Positions 27,183-35,272 of a stretch of 39,238 bases of DNA are shown in pieces (position 1 is the first letter of the stretch; every line of letters begins with the position of its first letter). The DNA is from Clostridia bacterium. Lineage in GTDB: Bacteria > Bacillota > Clostridia > Saccharofermentanales > Saccharofermentanaceae. The translations under genes were made by a program, and so were the position numbers. Under the pieces are notes generated by a model, which was not told where the DNA came from, did not search any database, and worked only from the letters and a program-made list of their open reading frames with translations. The stretch covers positions 1-39,238 of the forward strand of contig JAKSRE010000025.1 in NCBI GenBank assembly GCA_024403775.1, in the 5' to 3' direction.

Positions 27183-27917
27183 ATGTTTAAATATATCTTA
27201 TGGGATATAGATGGCACGATTCTTAATTTTAAAGAAGCAGAAAAGAGAGCTATTCTCCAGTGTTTTAAGGAATTAGGGCTGGGCTTATGCTCAGATGAGA
27301 TGTTATCTACATACTCTTCCATTAATGACTCTTACTGGAAAAGTCATGAGCGCGGCGAGATAAGTAAAGGTGACCTTCTTATAAGAAGATTTGAAGATTT
27401 CTTCAGAGTATACTCGTTAGAGGTCGATGCTTCTAAGTTTAATAATCTGTATCAGATAAGACTCGGTGATACTGCAGTTTATAATGATGACATAAAGCCA
27501 TTTCTTCTTAAGATTAAAAATAATTATCCTGAGATAAAGCAGTGTGCCGTGACAAATGGAACTGCTGTAGCTCAGGAACGTAAACTTAAAAATTCAGGAT
27601 TAGATAGAATTCTTGATTATGTATTTATATCTGAGAAGGTAGGGACAAGTAAGCCTGATAAAGAGTTCTTTGAGCGAGTATTTGAACTTCTATTAAAAAA
27701 TACAGACGGAAAAGAATCCGAATCATTTAATGAGAAAGCCATAGATCGAGACGAGGTCATAATTGTTGGTGATTCACTTACAAGCGATATAAAAGGCGGA
27801 ATGAACGCAGGAATAAAGACCTGCTACTATAACCCTGATAAATTATCTTATTCAGATGAATATCGCGTGGATTATGAGATAAGTAATCTAAATGAACTGG
27901 AAAATATTCTGTTTTAA
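27183..27917 (+). CDS. HAD-family phosphatase, YjjG-like nucleotidase
   Basis: HAD hydrolase of 244 residues. Motif I is WDIDGTIL (nucleophile Asp8, general acid Asp10), motif II is in AVTNGTA, motif III Lys is in GTSKPDKEFF and motif IV is VGDSLTSDIKGG. The alpha-helical cap lies between motifs I and II, so it is subfamily I. The pattern TNGTAVAQERKLKNSGL with YVFISEKVGTSKPD closely follows YjjG, a 5'-nucleotidase that removes non-canonical pyrimidine nucleotides; other HAD-IA enzymes remain possible. It starts 28 bases after a strong terminator, with GGAGG nine bases before the ATG, so it may depend on readthrough or a promoter I did not find. Confidence 0.82.
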   Translation: MFKYILWDIDGTILNFKEAEKRAILQCFKELGLGLCSDEMLSTYSSINDSYWKSHERGEISKGDLLIRRFEDFFRVYSLEVDASKFNNLYQIRLGDTAVYNDDIKPFLLKIKNNYPEIKQCAVTNGTAVAQERKLKNSGLDRILDYVFISEKVGTSKPDKEFFERVFELLLKNTDGKESESFNEKAIDRDEVIIVGDSLTSDIKGGMNAGIKTCYYNPDKLSYSDEYRVDYEISNLNELENILF

Positions 27918-27933
27918 AGGAAAATAAAGCTAA

Positions 27934-27952
27934 ATTTCTGTATTACAGAAAT
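27934..27952. repeat. 19-base palindrome after the HAD gene
   Basis: ATTTCTGTA, one central T, then the exact complement TACAGAAAT, 16 bases after the stop codon. It has no T-run, so it is a poor terminator. It looks more like a protein site. Two copies of AAAACCAGCA-like sequence follow at about 27963 and 27982. Confidence 0.5.
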
Positions 27953-28010
27953 ACACTTAAAAAACCAGCAAAATATTAAACAAAACCAGCATATAAAAAC
28001 GACAAGCAAT

Positions 28011-28059
28011 AAACTCCTTCAAAGCCCACCACTACGGACTTTATGGGAGTTTTATTTTT
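28011..28059 (+). terminator. Probable terminator before the XRE-cupin gene
   Basis: AAACTCC pairs with GGAGTTT, with a second inner pairing AAAG / CTTT. A T-rich tail ATTTTTATTG follows. The stem is long and imperfect. Confidence 0.5.
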
Positions 28060-28085
28060 ATTGTTTTTATTTACTAAAAAACCTC

Positions 28086-28114
28086 TTTACAAGCGCAGAA
28101 AGTGAATATATAAT
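28086..28114 (+). promoter_or_regulatory. Promoter of the polyamine regulator/transporter unit
   Basis: TTTACA (28086-28091) and TATAAT (28109-28114) are exactly 17 bases apart. The 18 bases 28075-28092 are identical to 17202-17219 in the str promoter. Confidence 0.68.
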
Positions 28115-28185
28115 TTGCTTGTTGGTTTAGTAATAGTAAACTCAAAGTTTATTTAACTTTGTTTTGTGACAGATGGGAAATTGAT

Positions 28186-28731
28186 ATGGTGGAAATAGGT
28201 CAGAAAATTAAGTTTTTACGACAACAGAATAATCTTACGCAGGAAGAATTAGGTGACAGATGCGAGCTGTCAAAGGGCTTCATCTCACTTCTCGAACGAG
28301 ATATGACGTCACCTTCCATCCAGACACTCAAGGATATCCTTGAGGCATTAGGAACGGATCTGGCGTCTTTTTTTAACGAGACCGACGAGGAAGAGAAGGT
28401 GGTCTTCAGCAATGAAGATTATGCAGTTAAGAAAGACACTGATCTTAATAATGAGATTTGCTGGCTGATTCCTAATGCACAGAAGAATGATATGGAACCA
28501 ATTCTTCTCACGCTTGAGCCAGGTGGCGAGACTTATCCTGATAATCCACATGATGGTGAAGAGGTAGGTTATGTACTTGAAGGAAGCGTAACGGTTGTAA
28601 TTGGAAGTAAGAAACATATCGCCAAAAAGGGAGACAGCTTCCTTATTAAGCCTGATAAACCACACTATCTGATAAACAGAAGTAAGAGACAGGCAAAAGT
28701 TATTTGGATATCTACACCGCCTAGTTTTTAA
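28186..28731 (+). CDS. XRE-cupin transcription regulator (PuuR/PotR type)
   Basis: Regulator of 181 residues. The N-terminal HTH_3 domain (about 5-60) reads IKFLRQQNNLTQEELGDRCE and SKGFISLLERD. The C-terminal cupin (about 105-175) has HDGEEVGYVLEGSVTVVIG and KPHYLINRS, a small-molecule sensing barrel. This two-domain form is that of PuuR and of regulators next to polyamine transporters. The start at 28186 has GGGA eight bases before; a longer frame from a TTG at 28159 adds nine residues with no homology. The potA gene begins 38 bases after the stop, with no terminator between, so it likely controls the transporter in response to polyamines (inference). Confidence 0.88.
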   Translation: MVEIGQKIKFLRQQNNLTQEELGDRCELSKGFISLLERDMTSPSIQTLKDILEALGTDLASFFNETDEEEKVVFSNEDYAVKKDTDLNNEICWLIPNAQKNDMEPILLTLEPGGETYPDNPHDGEEVGYVLEGSVTVVIGSKKHIAKKGDSFLIKPDKPHYLINRSKRQAKVIWISTPPSF

Positions 28732-28769
28732 TCTGGCAGGTATTAATGTTTATGAGAGGGTAAAGCAAT

Positions 28770-29951
28770 ATGGAGAACAAGGATTTAAAATCAAAGCAGC
28801 TCCTTAAGGATGAGACAGGAAGCGAGCATATTATTGAAGTTAAGGACCTCTGTAAGAGCTATGATGACTTACAGGTCTTGAAGAACATTACTTTCTATAT
28901 CCGTAATAATGAGTTTATGACTCTTCTCGGACCTTCAGGTTGTGGTAAGTCAACCACACTTAGAATTATTGCTGGATTTGAGACAGCTGATTCTGGAATC
29001 GTAAACTTTGAGGGTGACGATTTATTAAGAGTTCCAGCTCATAAGAGACATATCAATACTGTTTTCCAGAGATATGCATTATTCCCACATCTTAATGTAT
29101 TTGATAATGTTGCTTTCGGACTTCGTCTTAAGAAGGTTCCAAAGAATGAGATAACTGAGCGTGTTGAGAAAGCTCTTAAGACGGTTGGTCTTGAAGGTTA
29201 TGGCAACAGATATATCGATCAGATTTCTGGTGGCCAGATGCAGCGTGTTGCTATCGCAAGAGCTATCATCAACAGACCTAGAGTACTTCTTCTCGATGAG
29301 CCACTTGGCGCTCTTGACCTTAAGATGCGTAAGGAAATGCAGATTGAGCTTAAGGATATGCAAAGAGAACTCGGTATTACATTCGTATATGTAACACACG
29401 ACCAGGAAGAGGCTCTTACTATGTCAGATACTATCATTGTTATGAAGGATGGTATTATTCAGCAGATTGGTACACCAATTGATATTTATAACGAGCCTAA
29501 GAATGCTTTCGTTGCTGATTTTATCGGTGAATCAAATATCATTCCTGGAACCATGAAGAAGGATCTCGAGGTAACCTTTGCCGGAAGAACTTTTGAGTGT
29601 GTGGATAAGCTTTTCGCTGAGATGGAAGCTGGCAAGGATAACGAGGTTGACGTAGTAATAAGACCAGAGGATATCTATGTAAAGGAAGAAAGTGACAGCC
29701 ACATTAATGGTACAGTAGATTCTATTGTATTTAAGGGCGTTCACTATGAGATTATTGTAATTGGTGATAACGGAGTTGAGTGGATGATTCACGACGTTGA
29801 CCCTGTTACAGTTGGAAGCAGAGTAGGATTGACTTTTGATCCTGACGATATTCATATTATGCGTAAGTCTGAATTCTCACCTAAGAAGGGCGAATTCGGT
29901 GCTAAGGGCGTAGATAAAGAAGAGGAAGAAGAGGCTGAGACAGAAGAATGA
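28770..29951 (+). CDS. potA: Spermidine/putrescine ABC transporter ATP-binding protein
   Basis: ATPase of 393 residues that powers polyamine import. Walker A is GPSGCGKS (54-61), Q-loop Gln100, signature ISGGQ (152-156), Walker B VLLLDEP and H-loop VTHD. The C-terminal part (from about 260) is the TOBE/OB regulatory region of the PotA/MalK type, with IRPEDIY and a very acidic end. The fragment [23 protein letters not shown] is a signature of PotA proteins. It overlaps the next permease gene by four bases (ATGA). It is a full-length enzyme. Confidence 0.95.
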   Translation: MENKDLKSKQLLKDETGSEHIIEVKDLCKSYDDLQVLKNITFYIRNNEFMTLLGPSGCGKSTTLRIIAGFETADSGIVNFEGDDLLRVPAHKRHINTVFQRYALFPHLNVFDNVAFGLRLKKVPKNEITERVEKALKTVGLEGYGNRYIDQISGGQMQRVAIARAIINRPRVLLLDEPLGALDLKMRKEMQIELKDMQRELGITFVYVTHDQEEALTMSDTIIVMKDGIIQQIGTPIDIYNEPKNAFVADFIGESNIIPGTMKKDLEVTFAGRTFECVDKLFAEMEAGKDNEVDVVIRPEDIYVKEESDSHINGTVDSIVFKGVHYEIIVIGDNGVEWMIHDVDPVTVGSRVGLTFDPDDIHIMRKSEFSPKKGEFGAKGVDKEEEEEAETEE

Positions 29952-31381
29952 GCAAGCTTAAAGCACAACTTAAATTAATGCCTGCGCATGTCATAATTCT
30001 TCTCATTGTGAATGCAATATCTCTTCTTGCGATGTTCATTCCAATGTTTGAGATTAGTGTGCAGTATCTTACACGTAAAGTTCATTCAAACTTTACTTTT
30101 CTCATAGACCCAAATCTGCATGTTGTATTAAGACAGAATGTGGTTGATCTGAATTTTCTTAAGGTAGGAGCAATCAGCTTTATAGCTACAATTATTATTA
30201 GTGTAGCGGCTCTAACTCTGACATTAAGTTATAACCTTTATTCTGGAAACAGAGCAAAAAGAAGCTTGGGATTCGTCTCTATTCTTGTACTTTTGGTACT
30301 TAGAATAGTTATGCATATGTATACCTTATCAAGTATTATCACAACTGATACTCTTGAAGAGAAGGGCATGACATCACAGACTTTATATGCAACACAGAAT
30401 ATTTTCGGAAATATTCTTATGCTTTTGGTATTCATAGGAATAGTTGCTGCCCTTTATGGCGCACTTAACCTTAAGATGCACCTTAAGCTTTTGTCATATC
30501 CATATTTTGCGTGGATTGTAGTATTTACTATCCTTCCGCTCATTCTCATTGGATTCAGAGCTTTCTTCGCTGAGACTTCTGGCGGATATACATTTACTCT
30601 TAAAGGCTTCGAAGTACTCTTTGAGAATAAGACAGTAACAACAGATTTTTATGGAATGAGAGTTACTCTTCAGGAGTATTTCTCAGTATTTTTGAGATCA
30701 CTTGATTACGGTATCTGGACAACAATCGGCTGCCTTCTTGTAGGTTATCCTATCGCTTATATCGTTGCATTCCAGACAAAGAAGCTTCATAAAAACAGCA
30801 GCTTCCTTCTCGTTCTCATCGTTCTTCCTATGTGGATGAACACTATGCTTAGAACATATGCTTGGCGTGCGCTTTTGTCCAAGGCAGGTATTATTAATAC
30901 TCTCCTTCTCGAAAATAATATTATAAGCGAACCAATTCTGTTCCTTAAGAATCCAGTACTTTCAGATATCTTCACAAAGATTGTAATGATAAATGACTTC
31001 CTGCCATTTATGATTATGCCAATATATACAGTACTTCTTAAGATTGACAACAACCTGATTGAAGCATCACAGGATTTGGGAGCTTCAAGCCTTAAGACAT
31101 TTACAAAGGTTACATTCCCACTTTCGCTTCCAGGCGTTATCTCAGGAATTCAGATGGTATTCATGCCATCACTTACATTCTTCATGATTCCTGATATCTT
31201 AAGTGAAGGTTCAGTTACTACAATTGGTCAGACAGTACAGTCCTTTATTCTTAACGAGAGTAAGGCTTACCAGCAGGCAGGAAACGTATTGTCTCTGATG
31301 CTTCTCATATTCGTTCTGATTACTATGAGTATGCTTCGTAATCAGGATAAGGATGCTAACTCAGGAGGTATGGTATTATGA
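29948..31381 (+). CDS. potB: Spermidine/putrescine ABC permease (PotB) with long N-terminal membrane extension
   Basis: Permease of 477 residues, while PotB is normally near 285. The C-terminal half (about 180-470) is a normal PotB. It has six membrane segments and an EAA loop at 372-399, [20 protein letters not shown], that docks onto PotA. The first 175 residues are an extra hydrophobic region with about four membrane segments (14-36, 72-98, 107-124 and 152-173) not found in classical PotB. Its role is unknown; it could stabilise the complex or help contact the binding protein. The reading frame is unbroken, so it is a true fusion or extension. ATGA overlaps link it to potA and potC. Confidence 0.92.
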   Translation: MSKLKAQLKLMPAHVIILLIVNAISLLAMFIPMFEISVQYLTRKVHSNFTFLIDPNLHVVLRQNVVDLNFLKVGAISFIATIIISVAALTLTLSYNLYSGNRAKRSLGFVSILVLLVLRIVMHMYTLSSIITTDTLEEKGMTSQTLYATQNIFGNILMLLVFIGIVAALYGALNLKMHLKLLSYPYFAWIVVFTILPLILIGFRAFFAETSGGYTFTLKGFEVLFENKTVTTDFYGMRVTLQEYFSVFLRSLDYGIWTTIGCLLVGYPIAYIVAFQTKKLHKNSSFLLVLIVLPMWMNTMLRTYAWRALLSKAGIINTLLLENNIISEPILFLKNPVLSDIFTKIVMINDFLPFMIMPIYTVLLKIDNNLIEASQDLGASSLKTFTKVTFPLSLPGVISGIQMVFMPSLTFFMIPDILSEGSVTTIGQTVQSFILNESKAYQQAGNVLSLMLLIFVLITMSMLRNQDKDANSGGMVL

Positions 31382-32193
31382 ATTCAAGAAGACTTCTTAA
31401 AAAGCTTGTTCCTAACACCTATATCGCTCTTGTAATGCTGTTTTTGTATTTGCCAATTATTGTGCTTATCATTTATTCATTTAACAGCGTAGCTAAGTCT
31501 TTTATCTGGGGTGGCTTTACATTTGATCACTATATAAATCTCTTTAAGGGAAGTGATGGTAGCGAGTTGTTTGATGCTCTTATTACTACACTTCGTATAG
31601 CTGCCATAGCTTCAATAGCTTCTACTTTTATAGCTGTTGTAAGCTGCCTTGGTATGGAGTACTTAAACAAAAGACTTCAGAGTACACTTATGAATCTTAC
31701 TTATATTCCTAATGTAATGCCTGAACTTGTAACTGGTATATCTTTTATGCTTTTGTTCGCATTCCTTGGAATTCAAAAAGGACAGATTACTCTTATTCTG
31801 GCGCATATAGCTTTCTGCGTTCCTTATGCAGTATTATCCATAAGTCCTAAGCTAAAGCAGCTTGATAAGAACTTGGCTGAGGCAGCAATGGACCTGGGTG
31901 CTACTGAGTGGCAGACACTAAGACTTGTAATTATTCCAGAGATTATGCCAGGCATATTGTCATCGATACTTTTAACCTTTACAATGTCCGTTGATGATTA
32001 TCTGGTAAGTAACTTTAATGCCGATAGTACGATACAGACGCTGCCGATGAAGATTTATGCAATGGCTAAGTTTGGTGTAAATCCAAAGATGAATGCGCTT
32101 ACTACTATCATGTTTGTAGTAATACTTGTTCTTCTTATTATCTCTAACGTAAGTGGAAACAAGAAGACAGCAAAGAAAAATACAAAGAAGTAA
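31378..32193 (+). CDS. potC: Spermidine/putrescine ABC permease (PotC)
   Basis: Second permease, 271 residues, normal PotC length. Six membrane segments are visible, starting with YIALVMLFLYLPIIVLIIYS. The EAA loop EAAMDLGATEWQTLRLVIIP lies at about 163-182. SVDDYLVSNF is typical of PotC. It pairs with PotB to form the membrane channel. It overlaps potB by four bases and ends in a Lys-rich tail. potD follows after 30 bases. Confidence 0.95.
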   Translation: MNSRRLLKKLVPNTYIALVMLFLYLPIIVLIIYSFNSVAKSFIWGGFTFDHYINLFKGSDGSELFDALITTLRIAAIASIASTFIAVVSCLGMEYLNKRLQSTLMNLTYIPNVMPELVTGISFMLLFAFLGIQKGQITLILAHIAFCVPYAVLSISPKLKQLDKNLAEAAMDLGATEWQTLRLVIIPEIMPGILSSILLTFTMSVDDYLVSNFNADSTIQTLPMKIYAMAKFGVNPKMNALTTIMFVVILVLLIISNVSGNKKTAKKNTKK

Positions 32194-32223
32194 AGAATTT
32201 ATTTATAAAGGAGACAAATCAAA

Positions 32224-33351
32224 ATGAAAAAGAACATTAAAAGAATGATTTCTTCTGTAGTATCAACTACTCTTTTGTCAGCAATTCTTCTCTCTACAGC
32301 AAGCTGTAGCAGCAGCTCAAAGGGTAAGCAGGAGCTCATTATCTATAACTGGGGTGAATATATCGCAGAAGATACAATCGCAGGCTTCGAGGCAAAATAT
32401 CCACAGTATGATGTTGTATATCGTACATTTGAGACAAATGAGACAATGTATCCTAACCTTGATAAGTCTTATGATGTAATTGTTCCATCAGAGTACATGG
32501 TTTGTCGTCTTATCAGAGAAGAGAGAATCCAGCCAATCGACTGGTCACTTATCCCAAATGCTACTAAGTATATGGATCCAATGTTTAATGAACTTACTTT
32601 TGATGAAGACAAGTCTTTGTCAGATGACGTTCTTAACTACGCTGTTCCATATCTTTACTGCACAGTAGGTCTTATCTATGATGCGAATAAGATTACTCTT
32701 CCTGAGAATGTAACAGATGCAGAGACAATCTGGTCTATCCTCTTTGATTCACAGTATGCAAATGAGATCGGTATGTACGATTCAATGCGTGAGTCAATCG
32801 GTACTGCTCTTAACTATCTTGGCTATTCAATCAACTCTATGAATGACGCTGAGCTTCAGGAAGCATTAAACCTCCTTATCGAGCAGAAGGGAAATATTAA
32901 GCCAACATACGGCGTTGATAACCTCAAGGATAAGATGGTATCAGGTGAGCTCGTTGCTTCAGTTGCATGGTCAGGTGACCATATCGTAATGCTCGACCGT
33001 GTTGAAGAGCTTGGCCGTGAGGATGAGGTTGACTTAAGACTTGTAGTACCTGAGGGTTCTAACTGGTCTGTAGATATGATGTGTATTCCAGCAAATGCAA
33101 AGAATGTTCAGGGCGCTCATGATTTTATCAACTATATGTATGAGCCAGATGTTGCTCTTGCTAATTGCGAATATGTTGGATATTCAACACCAAACACAGC
33201 TGCTAAGGCTATGCTTGATGAGGAAGTAGCAAATAATATCTACTACTACCCAGACGAGAAGCTTTTCTCATCTCTCGAGGTTTATTATTCATCAGCTGAG
33301 TATGAGGAGCGCTACACAGAGATCTGGAATACTGTAAAGGCAAGTAACTAA
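32224..33351 (+). CDS. potD: Spermidine/putrescine-binding lipoprotein (PotD)
   Basis: Extracellular binding protein of 375 residues. The lipoprotein signal ends in STASC (Cys28), then a Ser-rich spacer. The mature part starts LIIYNWGEYIAEDTI, the usual PotD/PotF N-terminus. YDVIVPSEYMV and AVPYLYCTVGL are typical. Acidic and aromatic residues that hold the amines are likely (for example Trp in VAWSGD). It feeds PotABC. AAAGGAGA lies eight bases before the ATG. It is the last gene of the operon, before a strong terminator. Spermidine or putrescine preference cannot be told from sequence alone. Confidence 0.95.
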   Translation: MKKNIKRMISSVVSTTLLSAILLSTASCSSSSKGKQELIIYNWGEYIAEDTIAGFEAKYPQYDVVYRTFETNETMYPNLDKSYDVIVPSEYMVCRLIREERIQPIDWSLIPNATKYMDPMFNELTFDEDKSLSDDVLNYAVPYLYCTVGLIYDANKITLPENVTDAETIWSILFDSQYANEIGMYDSMRESIGTALNYLGYSINSMNDAELQEALNLLIEQKGNIKPTYGVDNLKDKMVSGELVASVAWSGDHIVMLDRVEELGREDEVDLRLVVPEGSNWSVDMMCIPANAKNVQGAHDFINYMYEPDVALANCEYVGYSTPNTAAKAMLDEEVANNIYYYPDEKLFSSLEVYYSSAEYEERYTEIWNTVKASN

Positions 33352-33388
33352 TTTTTACTTCCTTTTCGAAAGGCTTAACTTTAAAATC

Positions 33389-33430
33389 AATCCCTCTCGG
33401 TCAGACTGTTTGACTGGGAGGGATTTTTTT
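33389..33430 (+). terminator. Terminator of the pot operon
   Basis: AATCCCTC pairs with GAGGGATT, extended by CGGTCA / TGACTGG with a small mismatch. Six T or more follow. Confidence 0.92.
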
Positions 33431-33493
33431 ATCATATCTGATGGCAAATGGCACTTTTGTGAGAAGAAAAACAATAACTGTCACTTTGTCTAC

Positions 33494-33523
33494 TTGTTAT
33501 CAAATATAGTTTAATTATATAAT
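33494..33523 (+). promoter_or_regulatory. Promoter of the four-cysteine XRE-like gene
   Basis: TTGTTA (33494-33499) and TATAAT (33518-33523) are 18 bases apart, about 80 bases before the start. Confidence 0.55.
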
Positions 33524-33542
33524 AGTAGAGATTTGGGAGGCT

Positions 33543-33567
33543 TTATTTTGCTAAAATAGCAAAATAA
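33543..33567. promoter_or_regulatory. Perfect inverted repeat (candidate operator) in the XRE-like leader
   Basis: TTATTTTGCTA, AAA, then the exact complement TAGCAAAATAA. It lies about 20 bases after the likely -10 box, over the expected transcript start region. It is a good candidate for autoregulation by the gene product. Confidence 0.52.
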
Positions 33568-33605
33568 GAGTGTTTATTTTGATTTTTTGAAGGAGTAGAA
33601 CTTAG

Positions 33606-34088
33606 ATGGGTAAGAAGTCTATCAAAGAGAATAAGAATATTTATCAGACAACAAGAGAAGGTCTTGATTTAACAAGAGAGAAGGCTTCTGACCTTCTTAA
33701 TATTATCTCAGCTGATCGTATTGAGAAGATTGAGAGTGGTAAGTCACTTCCACATCCAGACGAGGTTTTACTGATGTCTGAGTGCTATAAGCAACCTTCA
33801 CTTTGTAACTACTACTGTTCACATGAGTGTCCAATTGGTCAGGTTTATGTACCTGAGATTAAAGAGAAGGAGCTTCCTCAGATTGTCCTTGAGATGCTTG
33901 CTACATTAAATGCAATCAATAAGGATAAGGAGAGACTTATCGAGATTACTGCTGATGGTGAGATTACAGCAGATGAGATTAAGGATTTCAAAGCTATCCA
34001 GGAGAAGTTAGAGCAGATTTCTATCGCTTCTGATGCTTTACAGCTCTGGATCAAGAAGGCTGTATTTGATGGTAAAGTAAGTGAATAA
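33606..34088 (+). CDS. Small XRE-like helix-turn-helix protein with four cysteines
   Basis: Protein of 160 residues. Residues 12-58 look like a divergent HTH_3 domain (TREGLDLTREKASDLLN, ADRIEKIESGKSLPHPDEV). A cysteine cluster follows: Cys60, Cys67, Cys71 and Cys75 in SECYKQPSLCNYYCSHECPIG. The rest (about 90-155) is helical and could form a coiled coil. From memory, proteins with this NYYCxxECPIG segment recur in Lachnospiraceae, but no function is known to me. The cysteines could bind a metal or respond to redox state. AAGGAG lies ahead of the ATG. It is monocistronic between two terminators. Confidence 0.82.
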   Translation: MGKKSIKENKNIYQTTREGLDLTREKASDLLNIISADRIEKIESGKSLPHPDEVLLMSECYKQPSLCNYYCSHECPIGQVYVPEIKEKELPQIVLEMLATLNAINKDKERLIEITADGEITADEIKDFKAIQEKLEQISIASDALQLWIKKAVFDGKVSE

Positions 34089-34132
34089 GGCTTCAAATAT
34101 TGATTTTTAGCTTAAATGAGTTTATATTATGC

Positions 34133-34160
34133 AAGGCTGATTTTTTATGGTCAGCCTTTT
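34133..34160 (+). terminator. Terminator of the XRE-like gene
   Basis: AAGGCTGA and TCAGCCTT form an eight-base stem with a ten-base loop. A short T-run follows. Confidence 0.75.
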
Positions 34161-34168
34161 ATTACGCG

Positions 34169-34189
34169 ATGTTTTATATAATAAAACAT
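34169..34189. promoter_or_regulatory. Palindrome overlapping the likely -10 of proB
   Basis: ATGTTTTAT, ATA, then the exact complement ATAAAACAT, ending 19 bases before the proB start. It contains TATAAT at 34177-34182. A -35 box is not clear. It may be a promoter with an operator. Confidence 0.4.
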
Positions 34190-34208
34190 AAGAAAAGAGG
34201 GAATTGGA

Positions 34209-35036
34209 ATGGGTGACAACAGTTCAGATTTGTTATTGAGATCTCCAATTAAGATGGCGAGAAGAATCGTTATCAAAGTTGGTACTTCAACAATAACATA
34301 TGAGACAGGTCGAATTAACTATAGTAATATCGACAGACTCGCACGAGCTATTGCAGATTTGATGAACAGCGGCAAGGAAGTACTTCTTGTTACATCAGGT
34401 GCAATTGGTGTAGGCGTAGGATGTCTTAATCTCCCTACAAGACCCCGTGAGGTACGTGAGAAACAGGCCGTTGCTGCAGTTGGTCAGTGTGAACTCATGA
34501 ATGCTTATATGAGAAGTTTGTCTGAATATCAGTATGTTTGTGGTCAGATTCTTCTTACTAAGGATGACCTTATTGATAAGCTTACACGTTCTAATATTAC
34601 TAATACAGTTGAAGCTCTTCTTGAGAGACATATAGTTCCAGTTATTAATGAGAATGACTCAGTATCAACAACTGAGATTTACCACAATGGTACTTTCGGC
34701 GATAATGATACATTATCAGCTAATGTAGCATGCCTCATTAACGCAGACCTTCTTGTTATTCTCTCAGACATTGATGGACTTTACGATTCAAATCCACGTG
34801 AGAATAAGGACGCAAAGAGAATTCCATATGTTGCTTCAATCTCAGATGAAATGCTTGAGATTGCTGAGGGTGCAGGAAGTAAGCTTGGCACAGGTGGTAT
34901 GTATACAAAGATTACTGCTATGCAGACAGCTACTTCACATGGAATTAATGGCGTTATTGCAGAAGGATCCACACCACATATCTTAACTGAGATACTTGCA
35001 GGTGAGGATATTGGAACATTCTTTGCAGCTCAGTGA
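34209..35036 (+). CDS. proB: Glutamate 5-kinase (short form, no PUA domain)
   Basis: Kinase of 275 residues that makes glutamyl-5-phosphate, the first step of proline synthesis. The amino acid kinase fold shows IVIKVGTSTIT near 20, LLVTSGAIGVGVG near 60, INENDSV near 147, FGDNDTLSANVA near 160 and GTGGMYTKI near 230. The PUA domain found at the C-terminus of E. coli ProB is absent, as in many Firmicutes. Proline feedback should act through the kinase domain. I kept the ATG at 34209, which has AGAGGGAA upstream; a later ATG at residue 16 has no ribosome site. proA is not next to it, so the partner must be elsewhere. Confidence 0.95.
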   Translation: MGDNSSDLLLRSPIKMARRIVIKVGTSTITYETGRINYSNIDRLARAIADLMNSGKEVLLVTSGAIGVGVGCLNLPTRPREVREKQAVAAVGQCELMNAYMRSLSEYQYVCGQILLTKDDLIDKLTRSNITNTVEALLERHIVPVINENDSVSTTEIYHNGTFGDNDTLSANVACLINADLLVILSDIDGLYDSNPRENKDAKRIPYVASISDEMLEIAEGAGSKLGTGGMYTKITAMQTATSHGINGVIAEGSTPHILTEILAGEDIGTFFAAQ

Positions 35037-35070
35037 GTTTGAGGGTGCTGCTTTAAATTTTGTTTTTAAC

Positions 35071-35108
35071 AATAGAGGTTATCTCCAATCTGGGAGATAA
35101 CCTCTATT
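35071..35108. terminator. Long perfect hairpin after proB
   Basis: AATAGAGGTTATCTCC and GGAGATAACCTCTATT form a 16-base perfect stem with a six-base loop, 35 bases after the stop. No proper T-run follows on either strand, so it may act as a processing or stability element as much as a terminator. Confidence 0.6.
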
Positions 35109-35127
35109 ATTGCGTTGAGATTTTTGT

Positions 35128-35190
35128 CGTCACAAAATATTGTCCTATACGTCACAAAAATTGTGACGCCTGGAGACATTCTTTGTGACG
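35128..35190. repeat. Single 63-bp element with four GTGACG/CGTCAC half-sites
   Basis: CGTCAC at 35128 and 35150, and GTGACG at 35163 and 35185. The same-orientation pairs are both 22 bases apart. The inner pair forms CGTCACAA-AAA-TTGTGACG. Length and layout match the tandem units elsewhere in the window, but the sequence is different. It lies in the convergent gap after proB. Confidence 0.7.
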
Positions 35191-35228
35191 AGCAAGAGAG
35201 GGATCCAACACTTTCGAGAATTATAAAT

Positions 35229-35264
35229 AAAAATGGCCAACGCTTCATATAGTGCGCTGGCCAT
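35229..35264 (-). terminator. Terminator of the ABC exporter pair
   Basis: On the minus strand ATGGCCAGCGC pairs with GCGTTGGCCAT (one wobble) around a ten-base loop. Five T follow. Confidence 0.88.
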
Positions 35265-35272
35265 CTAAAATC

